DNA of 37,253 nt from Candidatus Krumholzibacteriia bacterium (GTDB taxonomy: Bacteria; Krumholzibacteriota; Krumholzibacteriia; JAJRXK01): assembly GCA_035268685.1 (NCBI GenBank), contig DATFKK010000022.1, forward strand, positions 1-37,253, in the 5' to 3' direction. Below, piece by piece: positions 1-8,745 of this stretch (positions are counted from its first letter, which is position 1; each line of letters opens with the position of its first letter). The notes below the pieces were generated by a model, which searched no databases, had not been told where the DNA came from, and saw nothing but the letters and a program-made list of their open reading frames with translations. A program made the translations under genes and the position numbers.

Positions 1-2398
1 CCACCGTCCGTACGATCTCGGCCCCGTCGTCGCGCACGATCCGGACCAGGTACATGCCACTGACCACGCGCTCGTCGACCACGTTCCGGGTGTCCCACGC
101 GCGGTCGCCATCCTGTACACCGCGGATCCTGTGCACGAGGCGACCGCTCAGCGTGTAGACGAACAGTTCGACCTCGCCCTCGAAACCGGTCACGCGCAGT
201 TCGTCGTCGCCACTGCCGATCGGGTTCGGTCGCAACGTGACGTCGAAGGCATCGGCGGTTCCCCTGCCGGTGTCGTCGATCCGGACCCGGGCCACACCGG
301 CATCGGTGCCGACGTAGAGGAGCCGGCGCTCCGCGTCGTAGTCGAGCGCCCGGACGCCGGTCCCCGGCAGTGGGGAGAGGATCTCGGGTCCGAGTCGCCC
401 CAGGTCGAGGTCGAGGAAGTTGGCCGCGTTCGTGAAGGCGCGGATCTCGGGCCCGTCGTCCACCACTGCGAGCCGGTGCAGGCCTCCTTCGCCGCCGGAC
501 CACACGAAACCGGCGCTGCCGACCTCGAGGACCCGCTGGGTGTTGGTGATCAACGAATTCGCGAACTCATTCGTCGCGAAGCGTTCGACGTCGGAGTCCC
601 CCACCGCGAACCCGTCGAAACGGAAGGCGAAGGTCCCCTGGTCCTCGGTCGCGACCCAGATGCGGCCGTCGGGTGCGACCTCTACGTCCACGGCCGCGGT
701 CAGGGGTGTTCCGAGTGCGTTCGTGGGCAGCGAGCGCAGTGTGCGCCAGCGGGTGCTGTCGGCGCTGGCGGTGAGCAGGTCACCGGGGCCGTCGACACCG
801 TCGAGATCGAAGCGCTGCACCCCCACACCACGCACGGCCACCCACAGGTAGCGATCCCCCTCGAAGGCGAGGGCCGGAACGTCGTCGCCCGCGAGCGCCG
901 AGGCGTCGGCCGTGATCTTCACCCACGACGCCGGTTCGAGCGGCCGGTCGAGATCGACGAGGACGTCGAGCCCGAGGTTGCGTCGACCGTTCGGTGTCAC
1001 GCCCCCGTCGCTCGACACCCATATCCAACCGCGTGGACCGGACGAGAGATCCAGGATCCGGCGTGTCTGGAGCACGTCGTCGCTCACACGGAGATTCAGG
1101 TACTCGCCCGCGGGAGCCTCGGCGTCGGGATCGGGACGGAAACGCGTCAGTCCGCCGACGTCGGCGAAGGCCGCCACCCACAGGTCACCCCGCGCGTCGC
1201 GCTCGATGGCCCGTTTGACGCCGTTCAGCCAACCGTCACCCGGTCCTTCGTCCTGCTCGGCGTCCGCCCGTGCGTATACGCTCACACGACCGTCGGCACG
1301 CCAGTGGGTCACACCGTCCTCGGGGGGAAAACTCCCGATCCACACACCCCCTTCGCCGTCGGCCTCCAGGCTCCATGCCCGGCTGCCGTAGAATGCGTCG
1401 ACGGCCGGTGAGCGCCCGCTGTCGGGCGACCAGAAGACCGGCGTGTTGATCACTTCGTCCTGCGACAGGTCGATCCGCCGCCCCGCCGACCATGTACTTC
1501 CGTCGGGGCGCAGGGACAACGCGAGCAGTTCGACCTCGGCCCGGGTCTCACCGAACTCCTCCCATGTCGTCGCATCGAGATCGCGCTGCCGGATGCGGCT
1601 CTGACTCAGGAGGACCGCGATCCGGCCCGACTCGACCTCGAGGTCGAGGACCGGGCGCCCCGCGCCGACGTCGACGAGAGACCAGACCGGTGCCGCGGGA
1701 TCGGACTCGTCGAGACGGTAGACGTCGTCGCCCACCGCCACGAACACTCCGTCGGGCCCCGCCGCCACGTCGACCACGGCGAGCGAGGGCAGGCCGCTGT
1801 TCAGAGTCCCGACCGAATTCTCCCGGCGATCGAACACTCCCACGCCCGCCGGAGTGGCGAACCACGCCCGGCCGTCGTGGGCGGCCACGGCGACCACGTT
1901 GTTCGAGGGGAGCCCGAGGTCCGCGGTGAAGGCCTGCTCGGGAAAGCCGTTCGCGACTGCGCCCCCACCCGAGGGGGAGCCGTAGTAGAGGAAGTTGCCG
2001 TCGACGGCCAGCGATCGGATCCGTCCCTGGTCCTGCAGGCTGGTGATGGCCCGGACGACGAAGCTCGGCTCGACGAACAACAGGCCAGCGTCGGCCGTCC
2101 CCGCCCAGAGGCGTCCGTCGTCGTCGACGACCAGCGACAGGATCCGGTTCGACGTCAGTCCATCGGTTCCGTCGAGCGGCTCGAGGGTCGACGCCTCGGG
2201 GTCGTACAGGAGGATCCCGGCGTCCTCGTCGGCGCCGGCGACCCGACCGTTCCACTCGACCACGTCGACCAGGCGGGTCTGGGGGAGCAGGAGCTCCCAA
2301 TCGGTGTCGTCGAATTGCGCGGCGGCCTGACCGCCAACGAGGACCAAGAGCAGGAGCGTGAACGACGCGCAGCCGGGCGCCCGACGAATGCGATGCAT
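1..2398 (-). CDS. Secreted beta-propeller protein with C-terminal FlgD-like/sorting-like domain (3' end cut by window)
   Basis: An open frame of 799 codons starts at the ATG 2398-2396 and runs off the left edge without a stop. Residues 1-27 are a signal peptide (basic start, then a Leu/Val-rich core ending AAA-Q), so the protein is exported. The body is built of repeats of the two-component-regulator-propeller kind, with blades such as DDDGRLWAGTADAG, PDGRIWVATEDQG and RGWIWVSSDGG. From about residue 722 the sequence changes to LRPNPI, then VYTLSGRLVHRI, WDTRN and SGMYLVRI. That is the pattern of FlgD-Ig-like/type-A C-terminal sorting domains found on secreted proteins of FCB-group bacteria. 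A GAGG lies 6 bases before the ATG. The gene sits 19 bp behind the glycosyltransferase fusion and is the last visible member of that operon. No catalytic motif was seen; a surface or structural role, possibly as a glycosylated passenger, is inference. Confidence 0.85.
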   Translation of the reverse strand, partial: MHRIRRAPGCASFTLLLLVLVGGQAAAQFDDTDWELLLPQTRLVDVVEWNGRVAGADEDAGILLYDPEASTLEPLDGTDGLTSNRILSLVVDDDGRLWAGTADAGLLFVEPSFVVRAITSLQDQGRIRSLAVDGNFLYYGSPSGGGAVANGFPEQAFTADLGLPSNNVVAVAAHDGRAWFATPAGVGVFDRRENSVGTLNSGLPSLAVVDVAAGPDGVFVAVGDDVYRLDESDPAAPVWSLVDVGAGRPVLDLEVESGRIAVLLSQSRIRQRDLDATTWEEFGETRAEVELLALSLRPDGSTWSAGRRIDLSQDEVINTPVFWSPDSGRSPAVDAFYGSRAWSLEADGEGGVWIGSFPPEDGVTHWRADGRVSVYARADAEQDEGPGDGWLNGVKRAIERDARGDLWVAAFADVGGLTRFRPDPDAEAPAGEYLNLRVSDDVLQTRRILDLSSGPRGWIWVSSDGGVTPNGRRNLGLDVLVDLDRPLEPASWVKITADASALAGDDVPALAFEGDRYLWVAVRGVGVQRFDLDGVDGPGDLLTASADSTRWRTLRSLPTNALGTPLTAAVDVEVAPDGRIWVATEDQGTFAFRFDGFAVGDSDVERFATNEFANSLITNTQRVLEVGSAGFVWSGGEGGLHRLAVVDDGPEIRAFTNAANFLDLDLGRLGPEILSPLPGTGVRALDYDAERRLLYVGTDAGVARVRIDDTGRGTADAFDVTLRPNPIGSGDDELRVTGFEGEVELFVYTLSGRLVHRIRGVQDGDRAWDTRNVVDERVVSGMYLVRIVRDDGAEIVRTV

Positions 2399-2417
2399 GA
2401 AGACCTCTCGGAAACGG

Positions 2418-4544
2418 CTATCGCGTCGACACGACGCGGGGCCAACGTTCGTCGTCGAGAAGGAGGCGAGGCAGAGCGCTCAGGAAGAAGTCCGCGTCCC
2501 GCGCGAGGGACCAGTGCTCGATGTACTCGAGATCGTCACCCGCGAGGTCGGCGACCTCGACGTCTCCCGACCGGCTCCGCCAGGGACCGGTCAAACCCGG
2601 TTTGACCGCGAAACGTAGCAACCCGACCGATCCGAGTTCCTCCTCGGTCCCGAGAGGAAGGGGAAAGGGGCCCACCAGACTCAGCCGGCCCGCCGCCACG
2701 GCGGCGAAGAGCGGCGCCTGGACCAGGCCCGGAAGGGCCCGCCCGCGCCGGTCCACGAGTTCGGTCCATGCCACCACCCGGCGGCGCTGGCCCAGGACCT
2801 CGACCCGGCGTCCCCGGACCCCGAACGGGCGACCGAGAGCGGAGCATAGCAGATGCCCGGGAAGCGCGACCAGGGTGAGGATGGCCCCGATCGCACGGTC
2901 CGACAACCACTTGGACGCCGCCGCCTCGCTCAGGGCCGGAGGTCGCCGCAACCGCCACCACCGGCGACCCCAGCGGTCGGTCTGCTGCTCGTCGGGCCCC
3001 AGCTGCGCCGCCCAGGGCTGCTCGACGAGAACCTCGATCCCGTCGGCGGCCAGACGCCGGAGAACGGCTCGACGTCTCGCGTCGGGTTCGTTCACGCCGG
3101 ACACCAGGACCTCGCCGATCCGGTAGCGGTCGACCACCGTGTCCAGGTCGTCGAGCCGTCCGAGCACCCGGTGGCCCCGGACCCTGTCCTCGTGCCGCGC
3201 CGCATCGGACACCCCGTCGTCGGTGACCACGGCCCCCGCCAGTCGGTCCCGTCCGCGACCGGCGACCAGGGTTTCGAGGAACCGCGGCAGATCCGCGGCC
3301 GGTCCCAGGACCAGCGCACGGTGTGCCACCGGCTGGGCTCGTTCCAGTCCGCCCAGCACGCGCTCGCGCACGGCTCGCACCAGCCCGAGAGCGACCAGAT
3401 AGGCCGGGACGAACAGCAGGATCACCGCGCGGCTGAACGTCCGCGTGTACGACAGATAGACCCCGGCCATCACCACGAGGGTCACGAAGAAAGTCGCTCG
3501 CAACTCGCGCAGGCCCCGCTGGACGGGCCCCGCCCTCTCCTGGTCGTGGTACCGGCCGACGAGCGGCAGGACGACGAGCGAAACGAGGTTCACCGACAGG
3601 ATCAGCGGCCAGTAGTGGACGAGATCGAACAGCGGCTGCGGGAACAGCGGATCCATGGCGCGTCGTGCGTAGAACGCGGCCAGGAAGGCCAGGTTGAGCG
3701 CGACGAGATCGCCGAACACTGCCGCGGCCACCCGCCAGGTCCCCTGGAGCCGGCGCGCCACGTAGACCAGCGCTCCCCATTTGTCGTAGAAGCTCAGGAA
3801 GCTGCGCAGGTGGTGCACGAAGCTGCGTCCGAACCGCGTGCTCGTGCGCTGGAACTCGTGCACCAGCTGCACGTCGGGCACCAGGTGGACCTCCCAGCCT
3901 CCCTCCCACATGCGGTAGCACCAGTCGACGTCCTCGAAGTACAAGAAGAAACGTCCATCCATGGCACCGACGTCGTCGAGTGCTTCGCGCCGTACGAGCA
4001 TGAAGGCACCGGTGATCCAGTCCACCGGTCCGGGACGGTCGAGATCGTCGTCGAGCATCAGGTGACGACGCAACTCGGGATGGTCCGGGCGCAACTTCCC
4101 CAGGGGCGTGCGCCGCAACAGGATCGTGGTGAGCGAGTAGAAACGGCGCGCGTTGCGCTGGACCGTGCCGTCGGGATCGAGGAGCTGGACGCCGACGAGT
4201 CCGACCTCGGGATGCGACCGCAAGTAGTCGAGCGCACGGTCGACGGCCCCGTCCGCGAGCTCGACGTCGGGATTGATCACGAGCACGTGCTCGCCGTGGG
4301 CCTCGGCGATGGCCGCGTTCACCGCCCGGGCGTAGCCCAGATTCCGCGGCATCGGGAGCACGCGAACGTCGGGGCGACTCGCGCGCAACCAGTCGGCCGT
4401 CCCGTCCCCCGGCGCGTTGTCGGCGACGAGCACCTCGTGGCGAGCACCGATCGGGTGTGCGTCGAGACTCTCGAAGAACCGCCGCAGCGGCGCTTCGCTG
4501 TGGAAGCTCACGAGCACGAGGGTGACGTCGAACGAGCGCGTCAC
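2418..4544 (-). CDS. GT2 glycosyltransferase fused to a degenerate polyprenyl-phosphate sugar phosphotransferase
   Basis: The protein has 708 residues and the start is GTG at 4544. The frame is open further upstream, but the GT2 fold begins right at this GTG, a GAGG lies just before it, and the preceding gene stops 8 bp away. Residues 7-235 are a rhamnosyltransferase-type GT2 domain with NPDVE (91-95) and FEDVDWCYR (203-211). About four membrane segments follow (275-395), then a nucleotide-binding-like region (407-510) of the kind found in WbaP/EpsE-type initiating transferases. Residues 545-700 resemble the phosphoglycosyltransferase catalytic domain, with SDR at 548, SLVGPFP (622-628), KPGLTGPW (648-655) and YIEHWSL (674-680). 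The usual LDELPQL segment is missing, and its D-E pair aligns with V608-Q609; the KFRSM motif is also gone. The GT2 half looks active. The C-terminal half may be non-catalytic and serve as a membrane or lipid-carrier binding module (inference). Confidence 0.85.
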   Translation of the reverse strand: MTRSFDVTLVLVSFHSEAPLRRFFESLDAHPIGARHEVLVADNAPGDGTADWLRASRPDVRVLPMPRNLGYARAVNAAIAEAHGEHVLVINPDVELADGAVDRALDYLRSHPEVGLVGVQLLDPDGTVQRNARRFYSLTTILLRRTPLGKLRPDHPELRRHLMLDDDLDRPGPVDWITGAFMLVRREALDDVGAMDGRFFLYFEDVDWCYRMWEGGWEVHLVPDVQLVHEFQRTSTRFGRSFVHHLRSFLSFYDKWGALVYVARRLQGTWRVAAAVFGDLVALNLAFLAAFYARRAMDPLFPQPLFDLVHYWPLILSVNLVSLVVLPLVGRYHDQERAGPVQRGLRELRATFFVTLVVMAGVYLSYTRTFSRAVILLFVPAYLVALGLVRAVRERVLGGLERAQPVAHRALVLGPAADLPRFLETLVAGRGRDRLAGAVVTDDGVSDAARHEDRVRGHRVLGRLDDLDTVVDRYRIGEVLVSGVNEPDARRRAVLRRLAADGIEVLVEQPWAAQLGPDEQQTDRWGRRWWRLRRPPALSEAAASKWLSDRAIGAILTLVALPGHLLCSALGRPFGVRGRRVEVLGQRRRVVAWTELVDRRGRALPGLVQAPLFAAVAAGRLSLVGPFPLPLGTEEELGSVGLLRFAVKPGLTGPWRSRSGDVEVADLAGDDLEYIEHWSLARDADFFLSALPRLLLDDERWPRVVSTR

Positions 4545-4552
4545 GGTCGACC

Positions 4553-5260
4553 TCAGCGCCCCTGGAACAGTCGTAGGCGCCAGACCATCCACACCGCTTC
4601 CCAGATGATCTTCTTCGACATCTTGCTGACACCCACCGCTCGGTCGGTGAAGACGATCGGGATCTCCTCGATCCGCAGTCCCTGCCGGTGCGCGTGCCAG
4701 TTGAGCTCGATCTGGAAGGAGTATCCGTCGCTGCGAACGCGGTCGAGCGGCAGCTTCTGCAAGGTCTCGCGGCGGAAGCACTTGAAGCCTCCGGTGCAGT
4801 CCTTGAGCGGCAGTCCGGTGACGATACTGGCGTAGATGTTCGCGCCGACGCTGAGGATGAGCCGGGACAACGGCCAGTTCACCACCGTGATCCCGTACAG
4901 GTAACGGCTGCCGACCACGAGGTCGGCGTCCTCGATCGCGTCGAGGAAGTCCGGGATCGACGCCGGGTCGTGCGAGAAGTCGGCATCCATCTCGAACACG
5001 TAGGCCGCGTCGCTCTCGTTCAAGGCCCAGTGGAAACCGGCGATGTAGGCCGAGCCCAACCCGCCCTTTCCTTCGCGGTGCAGCACGTGCAGCCGCGGTT
5101 CGTGCTCACGCATCTCGTCGACCACCGCACCCGTGCCGTCGGGACTGCTGTCGTCGACCACCAGCACGTGCACGTCGGGGTCCTGGGCCAGGACCGCCGG
5201 AACGATCCGGCGGATGTTGTCGGCCTCGTTGTAGGTCGGAATCACGACCAGCGCCTTCAT
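4553..5260 (-). CDS. Polyprenol-phosphate-mannose synthase-like GT2
   Basis: This 235-residue protein has the size and motifs of Dpm1-type soluble polyprenol-monophosphate hexosyltransferases. The motifs are PTYNEADNI near the N-terminus, VVDDSSPDGT (34-43), the metal-binding EMDADFSHDP (90-99), and the conserved GSRY and DCTGGFKCFRR segments. These enzymes move mannose (sometimes another hexose) from a nucleotide sugar to undecaprenyl/polyprenyl phosphate on the cytoplasmic face, making the donor used by GT-C enzymes on the outer face. There is no C-terminal membrane domain, so it resembles the short class. Its ATG overlaps the stop of the YfhO gene by 4 bp (ATGA), so translation is probably coupled. 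Two possible users of its product, the YfhO protein and the DUF2723 protein, are in the same operon. The sugar cannot be read from sequence. Confidence 0.9.
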   Translation of the reverse strand: MKALVVIPTYNEADNIRRIVPAVLAQDPDVHVLVVDDSSPDGTGAVVDEMREHEPRLHVLHREGKGGLGSAYIAGFHWALNESDAAYVFEMDADFSHDPASIPDFLDAIEDADLVVGSRYLYGITVVNWPLSRLILSVGANIYASIVTGLPLKDCTGGFKCFRRETLQKLPLDRVRSDGYSFQIELNWHAHRQGLRIEEIPIVFTDRAVGVSKMSKKIIWEAVWMVWRLRLFQGR

Positions 5261-7803
5261 CCGGTGTCCCTCTCGCTCCGGACGGATCGGCCGTCCCCGT
5301 TCTCGCCACCGCGACGTCGCCGCCAGCTCTGCACCGGCGTCCAGGCGAAGCCGGCCAGGACGAGCAGCAACGCCAGGTTCGAGACCGTGCGGCCCGTACG
5401 GTAGCTGGAGTCGTCGACCGCGAACTCGACCGTGTGCTCGCCGGCCGGAACGGCGACCGCCCGCAGGGCGAAGTTCGCGCGTAGCATCCGCGCCTCCTCG
5501 CCATCGATCGTCACCGTCCAGTGCGGATACCAGACGTCCGAGACCACGAGCAGTCCGTCGACCGGTGTGTCGACGCGTAGCTCGATACCATTGTACCGCT
5601 CTTCGACCACTTCGACCGAGCCTTCCGTCGCCCCGGGCTTCGGGGCGGGATCGGGTTCGGCCGACACGATCGCGGTCGAGCGGGGGTCGAAACCGGAGCT
5701 CGCGACCCGGGCCAGTACCGCCGACCGGGGCAGTTTATCGGTCGTGTCGACCCCCGACCGCTCCCGCTCGTGGTCACCGACGAGCCACGCCCGCGGCAGG
5801 GCGCTTCGATTCTCGTAGACGGTGCCCTCCTCGGTGACCAGGGCCGGCGGTTCGGCGAGGTCCAGACCGAGCTGCCGCAGCTGCTCCACGGTCTGCTGCT
5901 CGAAGGGTCGAGCCGCCACGACCCAGTCGGCCGAGAACAGGTTCGCCAGCCGCAGGGCGGGCGGACGTCCGCCGTACATCTGCTCGCGCAGCCGCTCGTA
6001 GACGTCGAGCTTCGCGGCGTGGTAGCCGCCCAGACTGACGATCCCCCGGGCAGCCAGACGGTTGTCGCTCTCCCATCCTCCGATCGGGAACACGCGTGGA
6101 CGCGGATCCCGTTCCCGCAGCCAACGCGTCAGCTCCGCGTCGGCCGTGTAGTCGCGCAATCTCTCGGGATCGTGGATCATCGGCGGAGAGTCGACCGCCA
6201 CCACCCGGTTGCCGGCCCGTTGGGCGTGCGGCAACGTTCCCTCGGGATGGATCAACGGCATCTGGACCCGCCACAGGTCGAGGAAGAGCAGGAACGCGAT
6301 CAGACCCATGGCCCACGGAACCGGCAGACGACGCATGGCCACCGCCACGAGCACGAGAGGGATGGCGGCCAGGATCGCTCCCACGCGCAGGGCATCGGCC
6401 ACCGCCAGGTCGGCCGCGGCGCGCACCGCGTCGGCGGGCGGAACGGGTCGCCCGAACTGCTGCGCCATGTCACCCCAGTTCGTGGCCATCGAATCGCGCA
6501 GGGCATCGGCCCCGATGCTGCCGAGCAGCAACAGGACGAGGGCGACGCTCAGCGACACGACGAGCGTCGGACGCCCCAACCACCGCGGACGCGTCCGCGC
6601 CGCCGCCGACGAGACCAGCGCCTCGAGCCCGTGCGCCGCGAGCACGATCACCGCCAGATGGTGCACCGCGAGGATCATCGAGGGCACCCGGAACTTGTCG
6701 AAGCCGGGCAGGAGCTCGTACAGTACCCGGTAGAGGAAGAAGTCGTCGCCGAGCGCGATCAACAGCGACAGGACGGCCAGGGCCATCATCGCCCACAGCG
6801 TCCGATCGCGCCGGAGCAGGAATCCGATCAGCCCCAGCACGAGCAGCGGAAGACCGATGTAGTTCGGATAGTCGGTGAAAGGCATCCCCCCCACGTACGC
6901 GCCGCGGCCGTAGCCGGCCGTCGTGGGCCACCAGAGCGTCGCGATCTCCGACCACGACAGACTCCAGTTGGTCGCGTATTCGAACGCGGCGTCCGCATCG
7001 CCTCCGCCACCGGCCCCGGCCGCGCCCCGGATCGAGAAGCCCTGGTACTCCAGGACGGGCAGCACGAGGACCAGGGCGATACCCAGACCCACCAGACCTG
7101 CCACCGCGATCCAGCCGGTGCGGATCAGCACCGGCCGCCGACGCTCGTCCGACCGCAGGTCGAAGATCCACCACACCACGACCATCACGGCGATCGCGAG
7201 CACGGCGTAGTAGGTGATCTGGATGTGCGCACGCAGGAGCATGAGCCCCACGAACAGCGCGAGTCCCGCCGCCCAGGCGACGCGCCCTCGACGCAGGACC
7301 GCCTCGGCGAACCACAGCGCGAAGGGCATCCACGCAAAGGTTCCCAGTTTCGTGCCGTGTCCGTAGGCGCCCCAGGCCGACATCTTCGGCAACGCGAGGA
7401 CGAGGACTCCCCCCGCGATCGCAGCCGGCCACGGAACGCATCGCCACCGCAACCAACCCGTCACTCCGAGCGCGGCGACGAGGTAGTGCACGAGCAGCCA
7501 CGTCATCGGGGGCAGGCCGAAGCCCTCGCGCAGCAGCCTGATCGGTCCGGTCAGCGGATAGGTCCGGGGATTGTAGGCCAGGCTCCCGTAGGAAGGCATT
7601 CCGCCGAAGACGAACGGATTCCAGTGCGGGAACTCCCCGGCCTCCAGGGCGTCGTCACCGGCGCGCTGGAAGGCCGCGGCTGCCTGCGAATCGCTGCTGC
7701 TGTACACCTTCCCCTGCAGTGCGATCTCCGGATGCACGAAGACCGTGGCCACGGCCAGCACGGCCACGGCGATCGCCACGAAGAGGACTCGGTTGCGCAG
7801 CAT
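5257..7803 (-). CDS. YfhO-family polytopic membrane protein
   Basis: The product has 848 residues. A membrane segment lies at about 5-25. After it comes the family-typical extracytoplasmic stretch SSSDSQAAAAF ... HWNPFVFGGMPSYG, then about a dozen hydrophobic segments to residue ~530, a soluble region, and a C-terminal beta-rich domain (WYPHWTVTIDG, then VPAGEHTVEF at about 800). A final membrane helix ends the protein. YfhO proteins are GT-C-like; the Firmicutes member is implicated in lipoteichoic-acid glycosylation, where a polyprenyl-phosphate sugar is the donor. The next gene downstream encodes just such a donor synthase and overlaps this one by 4 bp. The length matches the family and the only convincing start is the ATG at 7803. 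Its acceptor is unknown. Confidence 0.87.
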   Translation of the reverse strand: MLRNRVLFVAIAVAVLAVATVFVHPEIALQGKVYSSSDSQAAAAFQRAGDDALEAGEFPHWNPFVFGGMPSYGSLAYNPRTYPLTGPIRLLREGFGLPPMTWLLVHYLVAALGVTGWLRWRCVPWPAAIAGGVLVLALPKMSAWGAYGHGTKLGTFAWMPFALWFAEAVLRRGRVAWAAGLALFVGLMLLRAHIQITYYAVLAIAVMVVVWWIFDLRSDERRRPVLIRTGWIAVAGLVGLGIALVLVLPVLEYQGFSIRGAAGAGGGGDADAAFEYATNWSLSWSEIATLWWPTTAGYGRGAYVGGMPFTDYPNYIGLPLLVLGLIGFLLRRDRTLWAMMALAVLSLLIALGDDFFLYRVLYELLPGFDKFRVPSMILAVHHLAVIVLAAHGLEALVSSAAARTRPRWLGRPTLVVSLSVALVLLLLGSIGADALRDSMATNWGDMAQQFGRPVPPADAVRAAADLAVADALRVGAILAAIPLVLVAVAMRRLPVPWAMGLIAFLLFLDLWRVQMPLIHPEGTLPHAQRAGNRVVAVDSPPMIHDPERLRDYTADAELTRWLRERDPRPRVFPIGGWESDNRLAARGIVSLGGYHAAKLDVYERLREQMYGGRPPALRLANLFSADWVVAARPFEQQTVEQLRQLGLDLAEPPALVTEEGTVYENRSALPRAWLVGDHERERSGVDTTDKLPRSAVLARVASSGFDPRSTAIVSAEPDPAPKPGATEGSVEVVEERYNGIELRVDTPVDGLLVVSDVWYPHWTVTIDGEEARMLRANFALRAVAVPAGEHTVEFAVDDSSYRTGRTVSNLALLLVLAGFAWTPVQSWRRRRGGENGDGRSVRSERDTG

Positions 7804-7827
7804 GATCTTCCTCCGCCCGGGCGACGT

Positions 7828-8745
7828 TCAGACGTCGCCGCGCAGTTCGCGGGTCGGGTGACGCGGCTCCGCGCTCGGCGCTTCGAACACCGCCTCGAAC
7901 ACCGCCCCGGCCGCCCCCGGTGCCCCCCGCAAGAGCAGGAATCCGGCCAGCGCCGCATCGTACAGGAAGCCCGTGGGTCCGGCGAGGAGACCGTGGGCAT
8001 GGCGACGGGCCAACTGCCGACGAGAACGGGTACGGTGATAGGCCTTGAACCGCGACATGCGTCCGCCGACCGAGGCGCTGACGGCATGGTGGAGGACGGC
8101 CGCGGGTACGTAGGCGACCGACCAACCGGCCGCGCGGGCCCGCAGGCAGAAATCCACGTCCTCGGCGTAGATGTAGAACTCCTCGTCGAGTCCGCCGAGT
8201 TCCCGCCAGACCTCGGCCCGGACCGCGAGCGCGCACCCGGTGACCCAGTCGGTCGGACCCGCCGGATCGGCGCCCGCACCGACGCGCGCGCGCAGTGCCC
8301 GATGGCGCGCGAAGCCCCAGGCCGGGTCGAAACGACCGCCCCCGTACCAGATCCGCTCGGGGCGGTCGGCGTGCACGACACGCGGACCGGCGATCCCTAC
8401 GGCGGGATCCTCGAAAGCACCGTCGAGCGAACGCAGGAAGCCGGGCGTGGCTTCGGTGTCGTTGTTCAGGATCAGCAGTACGTCGGCTCCACGCTCGAGC
8501 GCGTGCGCGGCCCCGGCGTTGTTCCCTCCCGCGAAGCGCCGGTTCTCACCGAGTTCCAGGATCTCGACACCGGGGAACCGCGTGCGAACGAAGTCGGCGC
8601 TGCCGTCCTCGCTCCCGTTGTCCACGAGCACCACGAAGTGGTCGGGATGATCCTGCTCGGCGAGCGAGGACAGGCAGCCCTCGAGATAAGGCCGGCCGTT
8701 CCAGTTGAGGACCACGACCCCCATGCGTCGGGTCGGGACCGTCAC
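7828..8745 (-). CDS. Rhamnosyltransferase-type GT2 glycosyltransferase
   Basis: The protein has 305 residues and starts at GTG 8745, which overlaps the stop of the upstream GT2 gene as GTGA. An in-frame ATG seven codons later (8724) is the alternative, and GAGGAC upstream fits the GTG. The GT-A fold is clear: VVVLNWNG at the start, VLVDNGSEDGS, the DXD-type LNNDTE, and AEDVDFCLRARAAGW, the ED/R motif of RfbF-like rhamnosyl- and related transferases. A weakly hydrophobic stretch near residue 270 (GFLYDAALAGFLLL) may touch the membrane. The enzyme would add a sugar to a lipid-linked or surface glycan in the cytoplasm; donor and acceptor cannot be determined. It is one of four GT2 domains in this operon and lies 24 bp before the YfhO gene. 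Confidence 0.88.
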   Translation of the reverse strand: MTVPTRRMGVVVLNWNGRPYLEGCLSSLAEQDHPDHFVVLVDNGSEDGSADFVRTRFPGVEILELGENRRFAGGNNAGAAHALERGADVLLILNNDTEATPGFLRSLDGAFEDPAVGIAGPRVVHADRPERIWYGGGRFDPAWGFARHRALRARVGAGADPAGPTDWVTGCALAVRAEVWRELGGLDEEFYIYAEDVDFCLRARAAGWSVAYVPAAVLHHAVSASVGGRMSRFKAYHRTRSRRQLARRHAHGLLAGPTGFLYDAALAGFLLLRGAPGAAGAVFEAVFEAPSAEPRHPTRELRGDV

